This document shows, in pieces, positions 24,313 through 32,280 of a stretch of DNA of 39,702 nucleotides. Source of the stretch: Acidimicrobiia bacterium (lineage in GTDB: Bacteria > Actinomycetota > Acidimicrobiia > Spongiisociales > UBA5794). How positions within the stretch are numbered: the stretch's first letter is position 1; each line of letters opens with the position of its first letter. The notes beneath the pieces were generated by a model. That model did not search any database. It saw only the letters and a list, made by a program, of their open reading frames with translations, and was not told the origin of the DNA. The DNA is taken from the NCBI GenBank assembly GCA_036396535.1, contig DASWKR010000028.1, positions 81,434 to 121,135 on the forward strand. Reading direction: 5' to 3'. A program made the translations under genes and the position numbers.

Positions 24313-25337
24313 GCCAGCCTCTTGTTCGAGCGGAGGACGATGAGGAAGAAGGGAGCGCCGAGGAAGGCGGTCACGACTCCGATGGGCAGCTCGGCCGGGG
24401 ACACGAGCGAACGCGCCGCCACGTCCGCCCCGACGAGAAAAGCCGCCCCGAGGATCGCCGAGAGCGGGACCACCCGCCGGTAGCTGGTCCCGACGAGGAG
24501 GCGCACGGTGTGCGGCACGATGATGCCGACGAAAGCGATGAGGCCCGAGACGGCCACGACGGCGGCGGTGCCGAGCGTCGCAGCGAGGACCACCCAGCGC
24601 CGTACGGCGGGGGGGCTCACGCCGAGAGACGCCGCTTCCTCATCGTCGAGGGAGAGCACGTCGAGCATCCTCCGGCTCGAGAAGATCACGGCGGCGGCGG
24701 CGACGGCGTAGGGGGCGGCGACCCTCACCTCGGACCACCCCGTCGTGGCGAGCCTGCCGAGGATCCACCCGTAGAGAGCTCGCAAGTCGATCGCCGACCG
24801 CTGCTGCATGTACGTCTGGGCGGCGGTGAAGAACGCAGCCACGGCGACTCCGGCCAGGATCAGCGTCGCAGTCGACCGGCCCCCGGCCGAGCGCCCCAAC
24901 GAGTACGTGGCGGCGACGGCGAGCACCGCCCCGGCGAACGCACCCACGGGGAGCAGCGGGCCACCCGAGGCGTTGGCGGCGAACACGATCGTAGCCCCGA
25001 GGCCGGCGCCGGCCGCCACGCCGAGCAGGTAGGGGTCGGCGAGGGCGTTTCTGAAGACGCCTTGATAAGCCGTCCCCGCCAATGCCAGCATGGATCCGAC
25101 GATGACGCCGAGAACGATGCGGGGCATCCGGATCTGCCAGAGGATGGCCGCCTGCTGGTCCGTGAGGCCCGAGTCGACCTGAACGAGAGGCAGCCGATCC
25201 GCCAGCTCCCGAAGCGCCCCCATGGACCCGATGCTCGCCGGCCCGGTCAGCACGGCGATGGTGAGCACGACGAGGAGGGCGCCGACCGACACCGCCAGGG
25301 AGAGAGGCTCGACCCGCGTGCCCGATGCTTCGCTCAC
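24309..25337 (-). CDS. btuC: Corrinoid ABC transporter permease BtuC (FecCD family)
   Basis: This 342-residue protein has about ten membrane helices. The FecCD landmarks are QIRMPRIVLGVIVGSMLALAGTAYQG near residue 95, NPLADPYLLGV-like RNALADPYLLGVAAGAGLGA, and GLIAFVGIIVPHTVRLLVG. The GTG at 25337 is chosen over the frame open to 25472 because it overlaps the btuF stop as GTGA and begins just before the first membrane helix. It forms the import channel with two BtuD subunits. Confidence 0.92.
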   Translation of the reverse strand: MSEASGTRVEPLSLAVSVGALLVVLTIAVLTGPASIGSMGALRELADRLPLVQVDSGLTDQQAAILWQIRMPRIVLGVIVGSMLALAGTAYQGVFRNALADPYLLGVAAGAGLGATIVFAANASGGPLLPVGAFAGAVLAVAATYSLGRSAGGRSTATLILAGVAVAAFFTAAQTYMQQRSAIDLRALYGWILGRLATTGWSEVRVAAPYAVAAAAVIFSSRRMLDVLSLDDEEAASLGVSPPAVRRWVVLAATLGTAAVVAVSGLIAFVGIIVPHTVRLLVGTSYRRVVPLSAILGAAFLVGADVAARSLVSPAELPIGVVTAFLGAPFFLIVLRSNKRLA

Positions 25338-26344
25338 TTGCTCTCCAGCAAGGATCTCACCGCATCGCCCACCGCCCGCAAGAGGTCGACGATCCTCGGC
25401 CCCCAGCGTGAGGCGACATCGTCGTCGAGCTCGACCACCGCGCCGTTCCGAACGGCTTGCATCGCCTCCCACCCGGGACGCTCGGCGACCGTGGCGGCTG
25501 ATTGCCCACAGCAGACCGTGTCTGCCAGGAAGATGAGGTCCGGATCCGCCTCGATCAGGTACTCCTCGGAGAGCTGCGGATAGCCGAATGCTGCACCGTC
25601 CTCGTCCGCACCGTCTGCGACGTTCACGAGCCCGAGCAATGCGTAGAGCCGGCCGATGAAGGTTGCCGAGGTCGCCGAGTAGAGGTCTTGCCCGAGTTCG
25701 TGGTAGTACGTGAGACCTGCCGCCTCGGCAGGCAGGGCCGCCGCGATCTCCGCCAGGTCGCTGGTCAACGCCTCGTTGAGCGCCGCCGCCTCAGGTGCGT
25801 GACCGGTGGCGGCGCCGAGGTGCTCGATCTGACGGTGGGTGTCGTCGAGGGTGACGGCCACCCCCTGGACGACGACCGGGATGCCAAGTGCCTCGAGCGA
25901 CGAGACGAGATCGCCGGGGTCGAACGAAACGACGACCAAATCGGGCTCGTAGACGGAGATCGCCTCGACGTTCGGCGTCAGGCCCGACAGGTCGGTCAGC
26001 GGCGCCTCAGGGGGATATGTCGAGAACTCGTCCACGGCAACGACCTGATCGCCGGCCCCGATCGCGAACAGGATCTCGGTTGCCGTGGCAGACAGGGACA
26101 CGACGGCGGCCGGTGCCGCGGCGATGGTGATGGATCCGTTGTCCGCATCGATCGTCACCGGGAAGTCTGCCGCCCCCGTCGTCGGCGTCGCCTGGGTCGT
26201 CGACGGCTGGGCCGTGCTCGGCACACCGGCCGTCGTCGTGACCACAGGGGTCGTCGCTTGCAGGGGGGCGGTGGTCGTGGCTGCGGCACCGCCGCACGCC
26301 GCCGCCAGCACCACAAGTCCGATGGTGAGGTTCCTGAAGCGCAA
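25334..26344 (-). CDS. btuF: Corrinoid-binding lipoprotein BtuF
   Basis: The protein has 336 residues. The N-terminus MRFRNLTIGLVVLAAACGG is a lipoprotein signal with lipobox LAAAC (Cys17), followed by a Thr/Pro/Ala linker of about 40 residues. The periplasmic-binding domain shows VVSLSATATEILFAIGAGDQVVAVDEFSTYPPEA and later IPVVVQGVAVTLDDT, as in BtuF/FhuD class III binding proteins. The start is unusual: TTG at 26344, preceded by GGGAGG, with ORF extension upstream overlapping the riboswitch. The ribosome binding site lies inside a hairpin and the start overlaps its U-run (see the regulatory entry). Confidence 0.9.
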   Translation of the reverse strand: MRFRNLTIGLVVLAAACGGAAATTTAPLQATTPVVTTTAGVPSTAQPSTTQATPTTGAADFPVTIDADNGSITIAAAPAAVVSLSATATEILFAIGAGDQVVAVDEFSTYPPEAPLTDLSGLTPNVEAISVYEPDLVVVSFDPGDLVSSLEALGIPVVVQGVAVTLDDTHRQIEHLGAATGHAPEAAALNEALTSDLAEIAAALPAEAAGLTYYHELGQDLYSATSATFIGRLYALLGLVNVADGADEDGAAFGYPQLSEEYLIEADPDLIFLADTVCCGQSAATVAERPGWEAMQAVRNGAVVELDDDVASRWGPRIVDLLRAVGDAVRSLLESK

Positions 26345-26367
26345 AACATCCTCCCGGCGGGAGGATG
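26343..26367 (-). terminator. Riboswitch expression platform: terminator/SD-sequestering hairpin
   Basis: In the minus-strand RNA, CATCCTCCC (26367-26359), loop GCC, GGGAGGATG (26355-26347) form a perfect 9-bp stem directly followed by UUUU (26346-26343). The 3' arm contains the btuF ribosome binding site GGGAGG. A competing helix is available: GGATGAAGG (26414-26406) pairs perfectly with CCTTCATCC (26371-26363), which uses five bases of the stem's 5' arm. The two structures exclude each other. Confidence 0.75.
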
Positions 26368-26414
26368 AAGGGTGGGTCGTATGGTCCGGGGACCGCACGA
26401 AGTCGCCTTCATCC

Positions 26415-26541
26415 GAGACTCGTTCGTGGCCGGGAAGGCAGGCGATCTGGCTCGCTCTCCGAGGAGAGCATCACAGCTGCGGGACAGCGCCCGGGATCTC
26501 ACCGGGACTTCGCTGGCTTCACGGCCCCCCCGTGAAGGGGC
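26415..26541 (-). promoter_or_regulatory. Cobalamin (B12) riboswitch aptamer
   Basis: The minus strand carries the B12 box AGCCAGATCGCCTGCC (26452-26437). Upstream of it is the conserved core AAGTCCCGGTGAGATCCCGG (26510-26491) followed by GCGCTGTCCCGCAGCTGTGATG. These match the cobalamin riboswitch consensus in order and spacing. A further 8-bp hairpin (CTTCACGG/CCGTGAAG, 26537-26517) lies at the 5' end. It precedes btuF and so should repress import and salvage genes when adenosyl- or other cobalamin is plentiful. Outer limits are approximate. Confidence 0.93.
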
Positions 26542-26547
26542 ATCCTG

Positions 26548-26553
26548 ATCATA
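26548..26553 (-). promoter_or_regulatory. -10 box TATGAT of the B12 salvage operon
   Basis: TATGAT on the minus strand would start transcription near 26541, just at the 5' edge of the riboswitch. The -35 region is weak (TCAATG about 18 nt upstream). Confidence 0.55.
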
Positions 26554-26583
26554 CCGCGGCACGGCCGGCGGCATTGACCGCCG

Positions 26584-26595
26584 GTGCGGCCGCAC
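26584..26595. repeat. Perfect 12-bp palindrome after the metF-like gene
   Basis: GTGCGGCCGCAC lies 15 bp beyond the metF-like stop and just upstream of the riboswitch promoter. It could be a weak terminator hairpin (no U-run) or a protein site; it may be chance in GC-rich DNA. Confidence 0.3.
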
Positions 26596-26609
26596 GGCAC
26601 CCGTCGAAG

Positions 26610-27434
26610 TCAGCGCCTGGCTGCTTCGTAGAAGGCGGCGCTCGCCTCGACCTGGTTGAACGTGAAAACGTGGACCCCTGCGATGTCGAGCTCGTCGGCG
26701 GCGGCGATGCGGGCGAGAGCGTCGACGAGCTTGCGTGGCCGGTATCGGCCGGGTCGGAGCAAGCGCCACAGCGCTCTCCTGTTCTTGGCGAGGTGACGCA
26801 TCGACGTCCCGACGCCGATGCGGGCACCGATCGACACGAGCTTGGCGGTCTCGATCACCCCGGGGACGCCGATCACGACGGGCAGGGCGATACCGGCGAG
26901 GCGCTGCTCGCCGATCCAGGTGCTGATGCGTTCGGCGTCGAAGCACATCTGGGTCGTCATGTACGAGGCGTGGGGCTGCTTGTCGAGGAGCGCCTGCCGG
27001 AGTCTGGCGTCGTCGATGACCGGGTGGCCTTCCGGGTAGGCGGCGACACCGATCCGGGTGAAGGAGTGGTCGAGGCCGGCGAGCGCCTCGAGAAGGGAGA
27101 GCGCGTCGGGGAAGTCCCCCGGGTCGGCTCCATCGCCTCCGACCACGAACGCATCGGTGAGCCCGAGGCCTGCGAGCCTCTCGACGATCTGGCCGAGCTC
27201 GCCCGCCGATTTCGTGAGCCGGGCGGACAGGTGCGGGATCACATGGAATCCCCGACCGGCGAGCGCCTCGCACAGCTCGACCGTCGCCAGCATCCCCTTG
27301 GCCGGCGAGGCGGTCACCGATACGGCCGCCCCAAAGGGGAGATGCTCGGCGGCGGCGAGAGTGCTCTTCATCGGAATGAGCTCGTACACCACGTGGCCGA
27401 GCAGGCGAGCCGTGCCGGCCTCACGATCACTCAC
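26610..27434 (-). CDS. metF: Methylenetetrahydrofolate reductase-like protein (divergent MetF)
   Basis: This 274-residue TIM-barrel protein has VVYELIPMKS (the glutamate at the position of the MetF catalytic Glu), VSVTASPAKGMLATVELCEAL, HVIPHLSARLTKS, FVVGGDGADPGDFPDA, GVAAYPEGHPV, TQMCFDAERI and a late GVHVFTFNQVEA. This order fits the MetF/MTHFR family, which reduces 5,10-methylene-THF to 5-methyl-THF using FAD. It is divergent: the usual FEFFPP start is ELIPMK. The neighbour fhs 15 nt upstream supports a folate role. Start is GTG 27434 with only a weak ribosome binding site. Confidence 0.8.
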   Translation of the reverse strand: MSDREAGTARLLGHVVYELIPMKSTLAAAEHLPFGAAVSVTASPAKGMLATVELCEALAGRGFHVIPHLSARLTKSAGELGQIVERLAGLGLTDAFVVGGDGADPGDFPDALSLLEALAGLDHSFTRIGVAAYPEGHPVIDDARLRQALLDKQPHASYMTTQMCFDAERISTWIGEQRLAGIALPVVIGVPGVIETAKLVSIGARIGVGTSMRHLAKNRRALWRLLRPGRYRPRKLVDALARIAAADELDIAGVHVFTFNQVEASAAFYEAARR

Positions 27435-27449
27435 GACCCGGCAACCCGA

Positions 27450-29213
27450 TCAGAAGAGGCCGACAACGTTGCCGTCCTCGTCGATGTCGACATTGAGGTA
27501 TGCAGGTGTCGATCCGAATCCCGGCATGGTCCTCATCTCACCGAGGAGGGGGTAGATGAAGCCGGCGCCGACGGAAGCTCGCACCTCGCGGACCGGGACG
27601 GTGAAGCCGCTTGGAGCGCCCTTGAGGCTGGCGTCGTGGCTCATGGACAGGTGGGTCTTGGCCATGCAGATCGGCAGGTACCCGAAACCCGCCCTCTCGA
27701 ACTCGGCGATCTGCCCGTCGGCGATCGGTGAGTACTCGACGTCCGCCGCCCCGTACATCTCCTTGGCGATGATCTCGATCTTCTGCTTGATCGACATGTT
27801 GAGCGGATACAGCGGCGCCCACTCGTTCGCTTCATCGCACGCCTTGACGACCGCCGACGCCAGGTCGGTTGCCCCTGCGCCGCCTTGTGACCAGTGATTG
27901 GCGACGACGGCGTCGGAGGCGCCCGCCTCGAGGGCCGCCTGACGGATCAGGTTCATCTCGGCCGTTGCGTCCGTCGGGAAGGCATTGATGGCCACCACGA
28001 CCGGCACACCGAATCGCTTGACGTTCTTGATGTGTGCCAGCAGGTTCGGCAGCCCTGCCTGGAGGAGGGAGAGGTTCTCCTCGGTGTACGCCTTGTCGAG
28101 CGGCCTGCCCAGCACGACCCGCGGGCCTCCGCCGTGGGTCTTCAGGGCTCGGACGGTGGCGACGAGCACGACACAGTCGGGGTGGAGGCCGGACGTCCTG
28201 CACTTGATGTCCATGAACTTCTCCATGCCCATGTCGGCACCGAAACCCGACTCCGTGATCACGTAATCGCCGAGGTGGAGAGCGATACGGTCGGCGAGGA
28301 TCGACGAGTTGCCGTGGGCGATGTTGGCGAACGGGCCGGCGTGGACGAACGCCGCCTGTCCTTCGAGGGTCTGCATGATGGTCGGGTGCAGGGCGTCCTT
28401 CATGAGAACCGTGACCGCTCCCGCGATCCCGAGGTCCTCGAGCGAGAGCGGCTTGCCGCTCTTCGCGACTCCGAACACGACCCTCCCGACCCGCTCCCTG
28501 AGGTTGCGAAGGGCGCTCGCAGCAGAGTCCCCGTCCACGAGGGCGAGGATCGCCATGAGCTCGGAGGCGACGGTGATGTCAAAGCCCGTCTGTCGCGGCA
28601 TGCCCTCGGCGCGGCCCCCGAGCCCGACGATCACGTTGCGCAAGGCGCGGTCGTTGACGTCGACGACGCGGTTCCATTGCACGTTGAACTCGTCGATGTC
28701 GAGCCTCCGCAGACCGGCGCCCGCCAGGGCTTCGTCGGTCATCCTGCCCTCGTGGTACCAGCGGGCGTCGATGGCCGCAGCCACCAGGTTGTGCGCCGCT
28801 CCGATGGCATGGATGTCCCCCGTCAGGTGGAGGTTGAACTCGTCCATCGGGATCACCTGGCTGTACCCCCCGCCGGCGGCGCCGCCCTTGATGCCGAATG
28901 TCGGCCCCATCGAGGGCTGCCTGATGCAGGCGATCGCCTCGTGCCCGAGTCTTCCGAGGCCCTGGGTGAGCCCGATCGTGGTCGTGGTCTTGCCCTCGCC
29001 CAGCGGTGTCGGCGTGATGGCCGTGACGTCTACGTACTTGCCTCGCGCCAGGTGCCCGATTCGCTTGAGGGCGTCGAGATGCACCTTGGCCTTCGACGAG
29101 CCGTATGGGATCAACTCGTCGGGGAGCAGCCCGATCCGCTCGGCGACGGCCGCGATCGGCTGCAGGGTGGCATCCCTGGCGATGTCGATGTCGCTCGGCA
29201 CCGATGCGCTCAC
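27450..29213 (-). CDS. fhs: Formate--tetrahydrofolate ligase
   Basis: This 587-residue enzyme has the ATP-binding P-loop TPTPLGEGKTTTTIGL (about residues 68-83), RQPSMGPTFGIKGGAAGGGYSQV, HLTGDIHAIGAAHNL, and ITESGFGADMGMEKFMDIKCR, all hallmark FTHFS segments. It makes 10-formyl-THF from formate, ATP and THF. The size is slightly above the usual 555-560. The GTG at 29213 has GGAGG 5 nt before it and a TACGAT promoter box; the frame stays open to 30365, but that part is antisense to the cyclase gene and is not coding. With the metF-like gene it forms a C1 unit. Confidence 0.96.
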   Translation of the reverse strand: MSASVPSDIDIARDATLQPIAAVAERIGLLPDELIPYGSSKAKVHLDALKRIGHLARGKYVDVTAITPTPLGEGKTTTTIGLTQGLGRLGHEAIACIRQPSMGPTFGIKGGAAGGGYSQVIPMDEFNLHLTGDIHAIGAAHNLVAAAIDARWYHEGRMTDEALAGAGLRRLDIDEFNVQWNRVVDVNDRALRNVIVGLGGRAEGMPRQTGFDITVASELMAILALVDGDSAASALRNLRERVGRVVFGVAKSGKPLSLEDLGIAGAVTVLMKDALHPTIMQTLEGQAAFVHAGPFANIAHGNSSILADRIALHLGDYVITESGFGADMGMEKFMDIKCRTSGLHPDCVVLVATVRALKTHGGGPRVVLGRPLDKAYTEENLSLLQAGLPNLLAHIKNVKRFGVPVVVAINAFPTDATAEMNLIRQAALEAGASDAVVANHWSQGGAGATDLASAVVKACDEANEWAPLYPLNMSIKQKIEIIAKEMYGAADVEYSPIADGQIAEFERAGFGYLPICMAKTHLSMSHDASLKGAPSGFTVPVREVRASVGAGFIYPLLGEMRTMPGFGSTPAYLNVDIDEDGNVVGLF

Positions 29214-29246
29214 TGATCCTCCTCGACTGGGCCGGGCATCCGCCCG

Positions 29247-29252
29247 ATCGTA
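29247..29252 (-). promoter_or_regulatory. -10 box TACGAT of fhs-metF
   Basis: On the minus strand TACGAT lies 33 nt before the fhs GTG, giving a leader of about 27 nt with a GGAGG site. Confidence 0.45.
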
Positions 29253-29306
29253 GTGAAGGGCGGAGTCGGCGCGTCCTCCTCCGCAGGACCGATACCCGAT
29301 GGCGCG

Positions 29307-29312
29307 TAGGAT
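29307..29312 (+). promoter_or_regulatory. -10 box TAGGAT, leaderless promoter of the cyclase gene
   Basis: TAGGAT ends 6 nt before the GTG at 29319; no Shine-Dalgarno sequence is present. Confidence 0.5.
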
Positions 29313-29318
29313 CAGCAC

Positions 29319-31370
29319 GTGACCAGCAAGGACAGCCGTGCCGGGCGCGCCACGGGGGGCGCCGTGCGAACCGGCGTGTGGGCCCTGCACATGGCCCTTC
29401 CCCTGCTGGCGTTGTGGCTGCTCCTCGTCAGGCCGGACCTCGACGTTCGGTGGGAGCACCACTCGAGTCACTTCTGGCTCGTGCTCGGAGTCGCCGCCGT
29501 CAATGTGCTCCTCGGGTTTCGCATGCACTGGGCAGCGTGTGCCAGGGGCGACGCACGGCTGCTGCTCGTCTCGCTGGCCTTCGTCGCCAGCGCCGGATTC
29601 CTCTTCCTGCACGCCGTCGCCACCCCCGGCGTCGTGCTCGACGAGGCGAATGTCGGATTCGAGGTGGCAACGCCGATCGGTCTGGCGATAGCGGCGGTGC
29701 TCCTCGCAGTGTCGGCCGCCGACTTCTCCGAGGAGCGCCAGCGCAAGCTCGTCGGCCGGGCACCGCGTCTTCGGGCCGGCCTCCTCGCCATCATGGTCGC
29801 GTGGGCGGCCGCGTCGCTTCTCGGCCTCCCTCCCCTCGACTTCCTCCCGGCGGAGACGGAGGTGGATGGACCGCTCGCCGTTGTCGCCATGGGCGCGATC
29901 GCGCTCTACGCCATCGCCGCGGCCGGGTATCTGCGGATCCACCTGAGGCGGCCCGCCGTGATGCTCATCGCATTGATCACCGCCTCCGCTCTCCTCGCCG
30001 AGGCCATGGTCACAGTCGTGTTCGCGCCCAACTGGCAGCTGTCGTGGTGGCTCTGGCACATACTCATGACGGCCGGCTTCGGGTTCTTCCTGTACTCGGC
30101 GTTCGTGCAGTACCGCCGGGAAGGCTCGTCCGCCGGGCTGTTCAACGCGATCAGCACCGAGGCGACGGCGGCGGCGATTCGTACCCAGTACGGCAGCGCC
30201 CTCACCGAGCTGACGGCGGCGCTCCACAGATCCCAGATCGGCGCGTTGACCCGTGAGGAGATCGACAGGATCGCCGCAGGCCTGGCAGCACGCTTCGACC
30301 TGACCGAGCGCCAGACGGAGGTGCTCTCTCGTGCCGCCGAGGCGCTCGCCAACGAGCAAGAGCATGGCAGGAGGCTGGCGGTGCTCGCCGAGGTCGGAGC
30401 GGCCTCGCCGGTGAAGCTCCCGGAGAACGAGCTTCTCGAACGCATCGTGGCGATCATCGGAACGGCTTTCGCACCGGACGCCATCAGGATCGGGCAGTCG
30501 GAGGAGGGCCTCGTCGCCTTCCTACCCGAGCTCACCAGCGGGGACTGGAGTGAAGGCGGCGATGTCGCCGCCTTCCCGATCCTCATCAAGGGCATACAGG
30601 CGGGTGTCGCCGAGTTCCGGAGGCCGATCGGCGAGTTCAGTGACGCCGACCGTTCCATATTCGAGATCTTGACAGCCGAGATCTCCATCGCCCTCGAGAA
30701 CTCGCGGCTCTATGGCCAGGTGGAGAGCCTGTTCCGCCAGTACATGTCGCCCGAGGTGGCGGCGGCGCTGCTCGCCGATCCGAACGAGGCGCGCCTCGGC
30801 GGGCGGGTGATCGAGACGACTGCCCTGTTCGCCGACCTGCGCGGCTTCACCCGGTTCTCCGAGCAATCGGACCCCGTGGTGATCGTCGAGCTCCTCAACC
30901 GCTACTTCGCGACTTCGGTGCCCATCGTGCTCGAGGAGGGCGGCACTGTCGTGCAATTCATCGGCGATGCCATGCTCGCCGTCTTCAACACCCCCAACCG
31001 TCAGGACGACCACGCCTTGCGCGCCTGCCGAGCGGCGCTGCGCATTCAAGACGCCATGCTCGAGGTGGCGCCCGGCGACGACATGCCCCGGTTCCGAATC
31101 GGCATCAACACGGGCCCGGCGCTCGTCGGCAACGTCGGCAGCGACGAGATCCGCAGCTTCAACGTGATGGGCGACACGATCAACGTCGCCGCCAGGCTCG
31201 AAGGAGTTGCGTGGACCGGCAACGTCGTCATCGGGGAGACGACCAGGCAGGCGATCGGGGAAGCAGGCGTCGTCGAGCCGCTCGGAGAGCTCGAGCTGAA
31301 GGGGCGGACGCAGCCGGTGACCGCCTACCGGCTCGTGGGCCTCAGGGCGTCTCAGGAACAGCACGCCTGA
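29319..31370 (+). CDS. Membrane adenylate/guanylate cyclase with GAF-like domain
   Basis: The protein has 683 residues. Residues about 20-265 hold seven to eight membrane helices. Then come a helical linker, a GAF-like domain (about 350-470) and a class III cyclase domain (about 495-675). The metal aspartate is in ALFADLRGFTRFSE, the second in FIGDAMLAVFN, and the end is FNVMGDTINVAARLEG with the conserved Asn and Arg. It should make cAMP or cGMP at the inner membrane face. The segment GGTVVQFIGD has glutamine where many adenylate cyclases have lysine (DKFIGD), so nucleotide preference is unclear. Start GTG 29319 with a leaderless promoter. The 3' end overlaps the convergent DUF5995 gene by 29 nt. 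Confidence 0.9.
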   Translation: MTSKDSRAGRATGGAVRTGVWALHMALPLLALWLLLVRPDLDVRWEHHSSHFWLVLGVAAVNVLLGFRMHWAACARGDARLLLVSLAFVASAGFLFLHAVATPGVVLDEANVGFEVATPIGLAIAAVLLAVSAADFSEERQRKLVGRAPRLRAGLLAIMVAWAAASLLGLPPLDFLPAETEVDGPLAVVAMGAIALYAIAAAGYLRIHLRRPAVMLIALITASALLAEAMVTVVFAPNWQLSWWLWHILMTAGFGFFLYSAFVQYRREGSSAGLFNAISTEATAAAIRTQYGSALTELTAALHRSQIGALTREEIDRIAAGLAARFDLTERQTEVLSRAAEALANEQEHGRRLAVLAEVGAASPVKLPENELLERIVAIIGTAFAPDAIRIGQSEEGLVAFLPELTSGDWSEGGDVAAFPILIKGIQAGVAEFRRPIGEFSDADRSIFEILTAEISIALENSRLYGQVESLFRQYMSPEVAAALLADPNEARLGGRVIETTALFADLRGFTRFSEQSDPVVIVELLNRYFATSVPIVLEEGGTVVQFIGDAMLAVFNTPNRQDDHALRACRAALRIQDAMLEVAPGDDMPRFRIGINTGPALVGNVGSDEIRSFNVMGDTINVAARLEGVAWTGNVVIGETTRQAIGEAGVVEPLGELELKGRTQPVTAYRLVGLRASQEQHA

Positions 31371-32223
31371 CGGATCGCCTTCGTCGCTTGGCCACGACGC
31401 GCAGGCGATGCTCTTCGTTAGGGGCTCGATTCACGTCGTCGGCGGCCGCTCGCGAAGCCTGATCGAGGTCGACCCGGTCGACGGTGAGGGCGGCGACGAT
31501 CTCGTCTATCGAGGTCGACTCGGCCGACGCGATGAACCTGCCGACGAGGTGCATCGGGCTCCATCCTCGGACGATGGCCCTGCCGAGCCAGGTGGCGTCT
31601 CCGTCGCGCTCCGTCACTTCGGCGGAAGCATCGGGGACCTCACACAGCCGGTTGGCGAGGCTCCAGGCCAGGTCGCGCCCCATCCTGATGCCGATCCGCA
31701 TGAACGTCTCGTCCCAACTCCCACCGAGCCTGTCGAGCAGGGACATGCGAGGCGAGACGGCGCCGAGACCTCCCTGCAGCCCGTCGAGGATCTGGAAGAG
31801 GATCTCGTTCACGCGGACGAAGTCGGCGTACAGGGGCGGGAGACGTCCCCCGCTCACCTGCGCCGCGGCGACACCCAAGTCGAGGTTGATGTGAGCGTTC
31901 ATGCCGAGCAACACATGTTGCAGGATCATGTGCCGGCGCGTGGCTTCTGCGATCTCGAAGGCGAGCGTCCAGCAGGCGGGCGGCTCGCCTTTCGAGCGGT
32001 GACGGTCGTAGGCGTCGAGGTAGAGGTCGGCGAACACGACGGTCAGCTCCTCGAGGCGGGCGTCGTCGTCGAAGAAGCCGCCGGAACGTACCGCGTCTCG
32101 CACCGCGCTGGTGACACTCCGGTACATCGCGGGGAACACCGCCAGGTAGCTGGCGGCGGCGCACGACTCGTCGACGATCTCGTCGAGCTTGGCGACCGTG
32201 TGATCGAGCGACGTCGTGGCCAT
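31342..32223 (-). CDS. DUF5995 family protein
   Basis: This 293-residue, mostly helical protein contains FADLYLDAYDRH, ACWTLAFEIAE, and LQHVLLGMNAHINLDLGVAAA, the signature of the DUF5995 family. The conserved histidines and aspartate in that segment could bind metal, but no activity is known to me. The C-terminus is very basic (KRRRRSVRR). The ATG at 32223 is preferred to the GTG at 32247; a TACGTT box lies 9 nt before it. The C-terminal 29 nt overlap the cyclase gene on the other strand. Confidence 0.8.
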   Translation of the reverse strand: MATTSLDHTVAKLDEIVDESCAAASYLAVFPAMYRSVTSAVRDAVRSGGFFDDDARLEELTVVFADLYLDAYDRHRSKGEPPACWTLAFEIAEATRRHMILQHVLLGMNAHINLDLGVAAAQVSGGRLPPLYADFVRVNEILFQILDGLQGGLGAVSPRMSLLDRLGGSWDETFMRIGIRMGRDLAWSLANRLCEVPDASAEVTERDGDATWLGRAIVRGWSPMHLVGRFIASAESTSIDEIVAALTVDRVDLDQASRAAADDVNRAPNEEHRLRVVAKRRRRSVRRAVPETP

Positions 32224-32280
32224 GTGCGGCCCAACGTACTGCGGCACCGTCCGGCCCGCCTCGATACGCCCCGCGGTCGA

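Noticed and set aside
29214-30365. Upstream extension of the fhs frame by 384 codons
   Set aside because: It is antisense to the cyclase gene, and its composition is charged and repetitive. FTHFS proteins start near GTG 29213, which has a GGAGG site.
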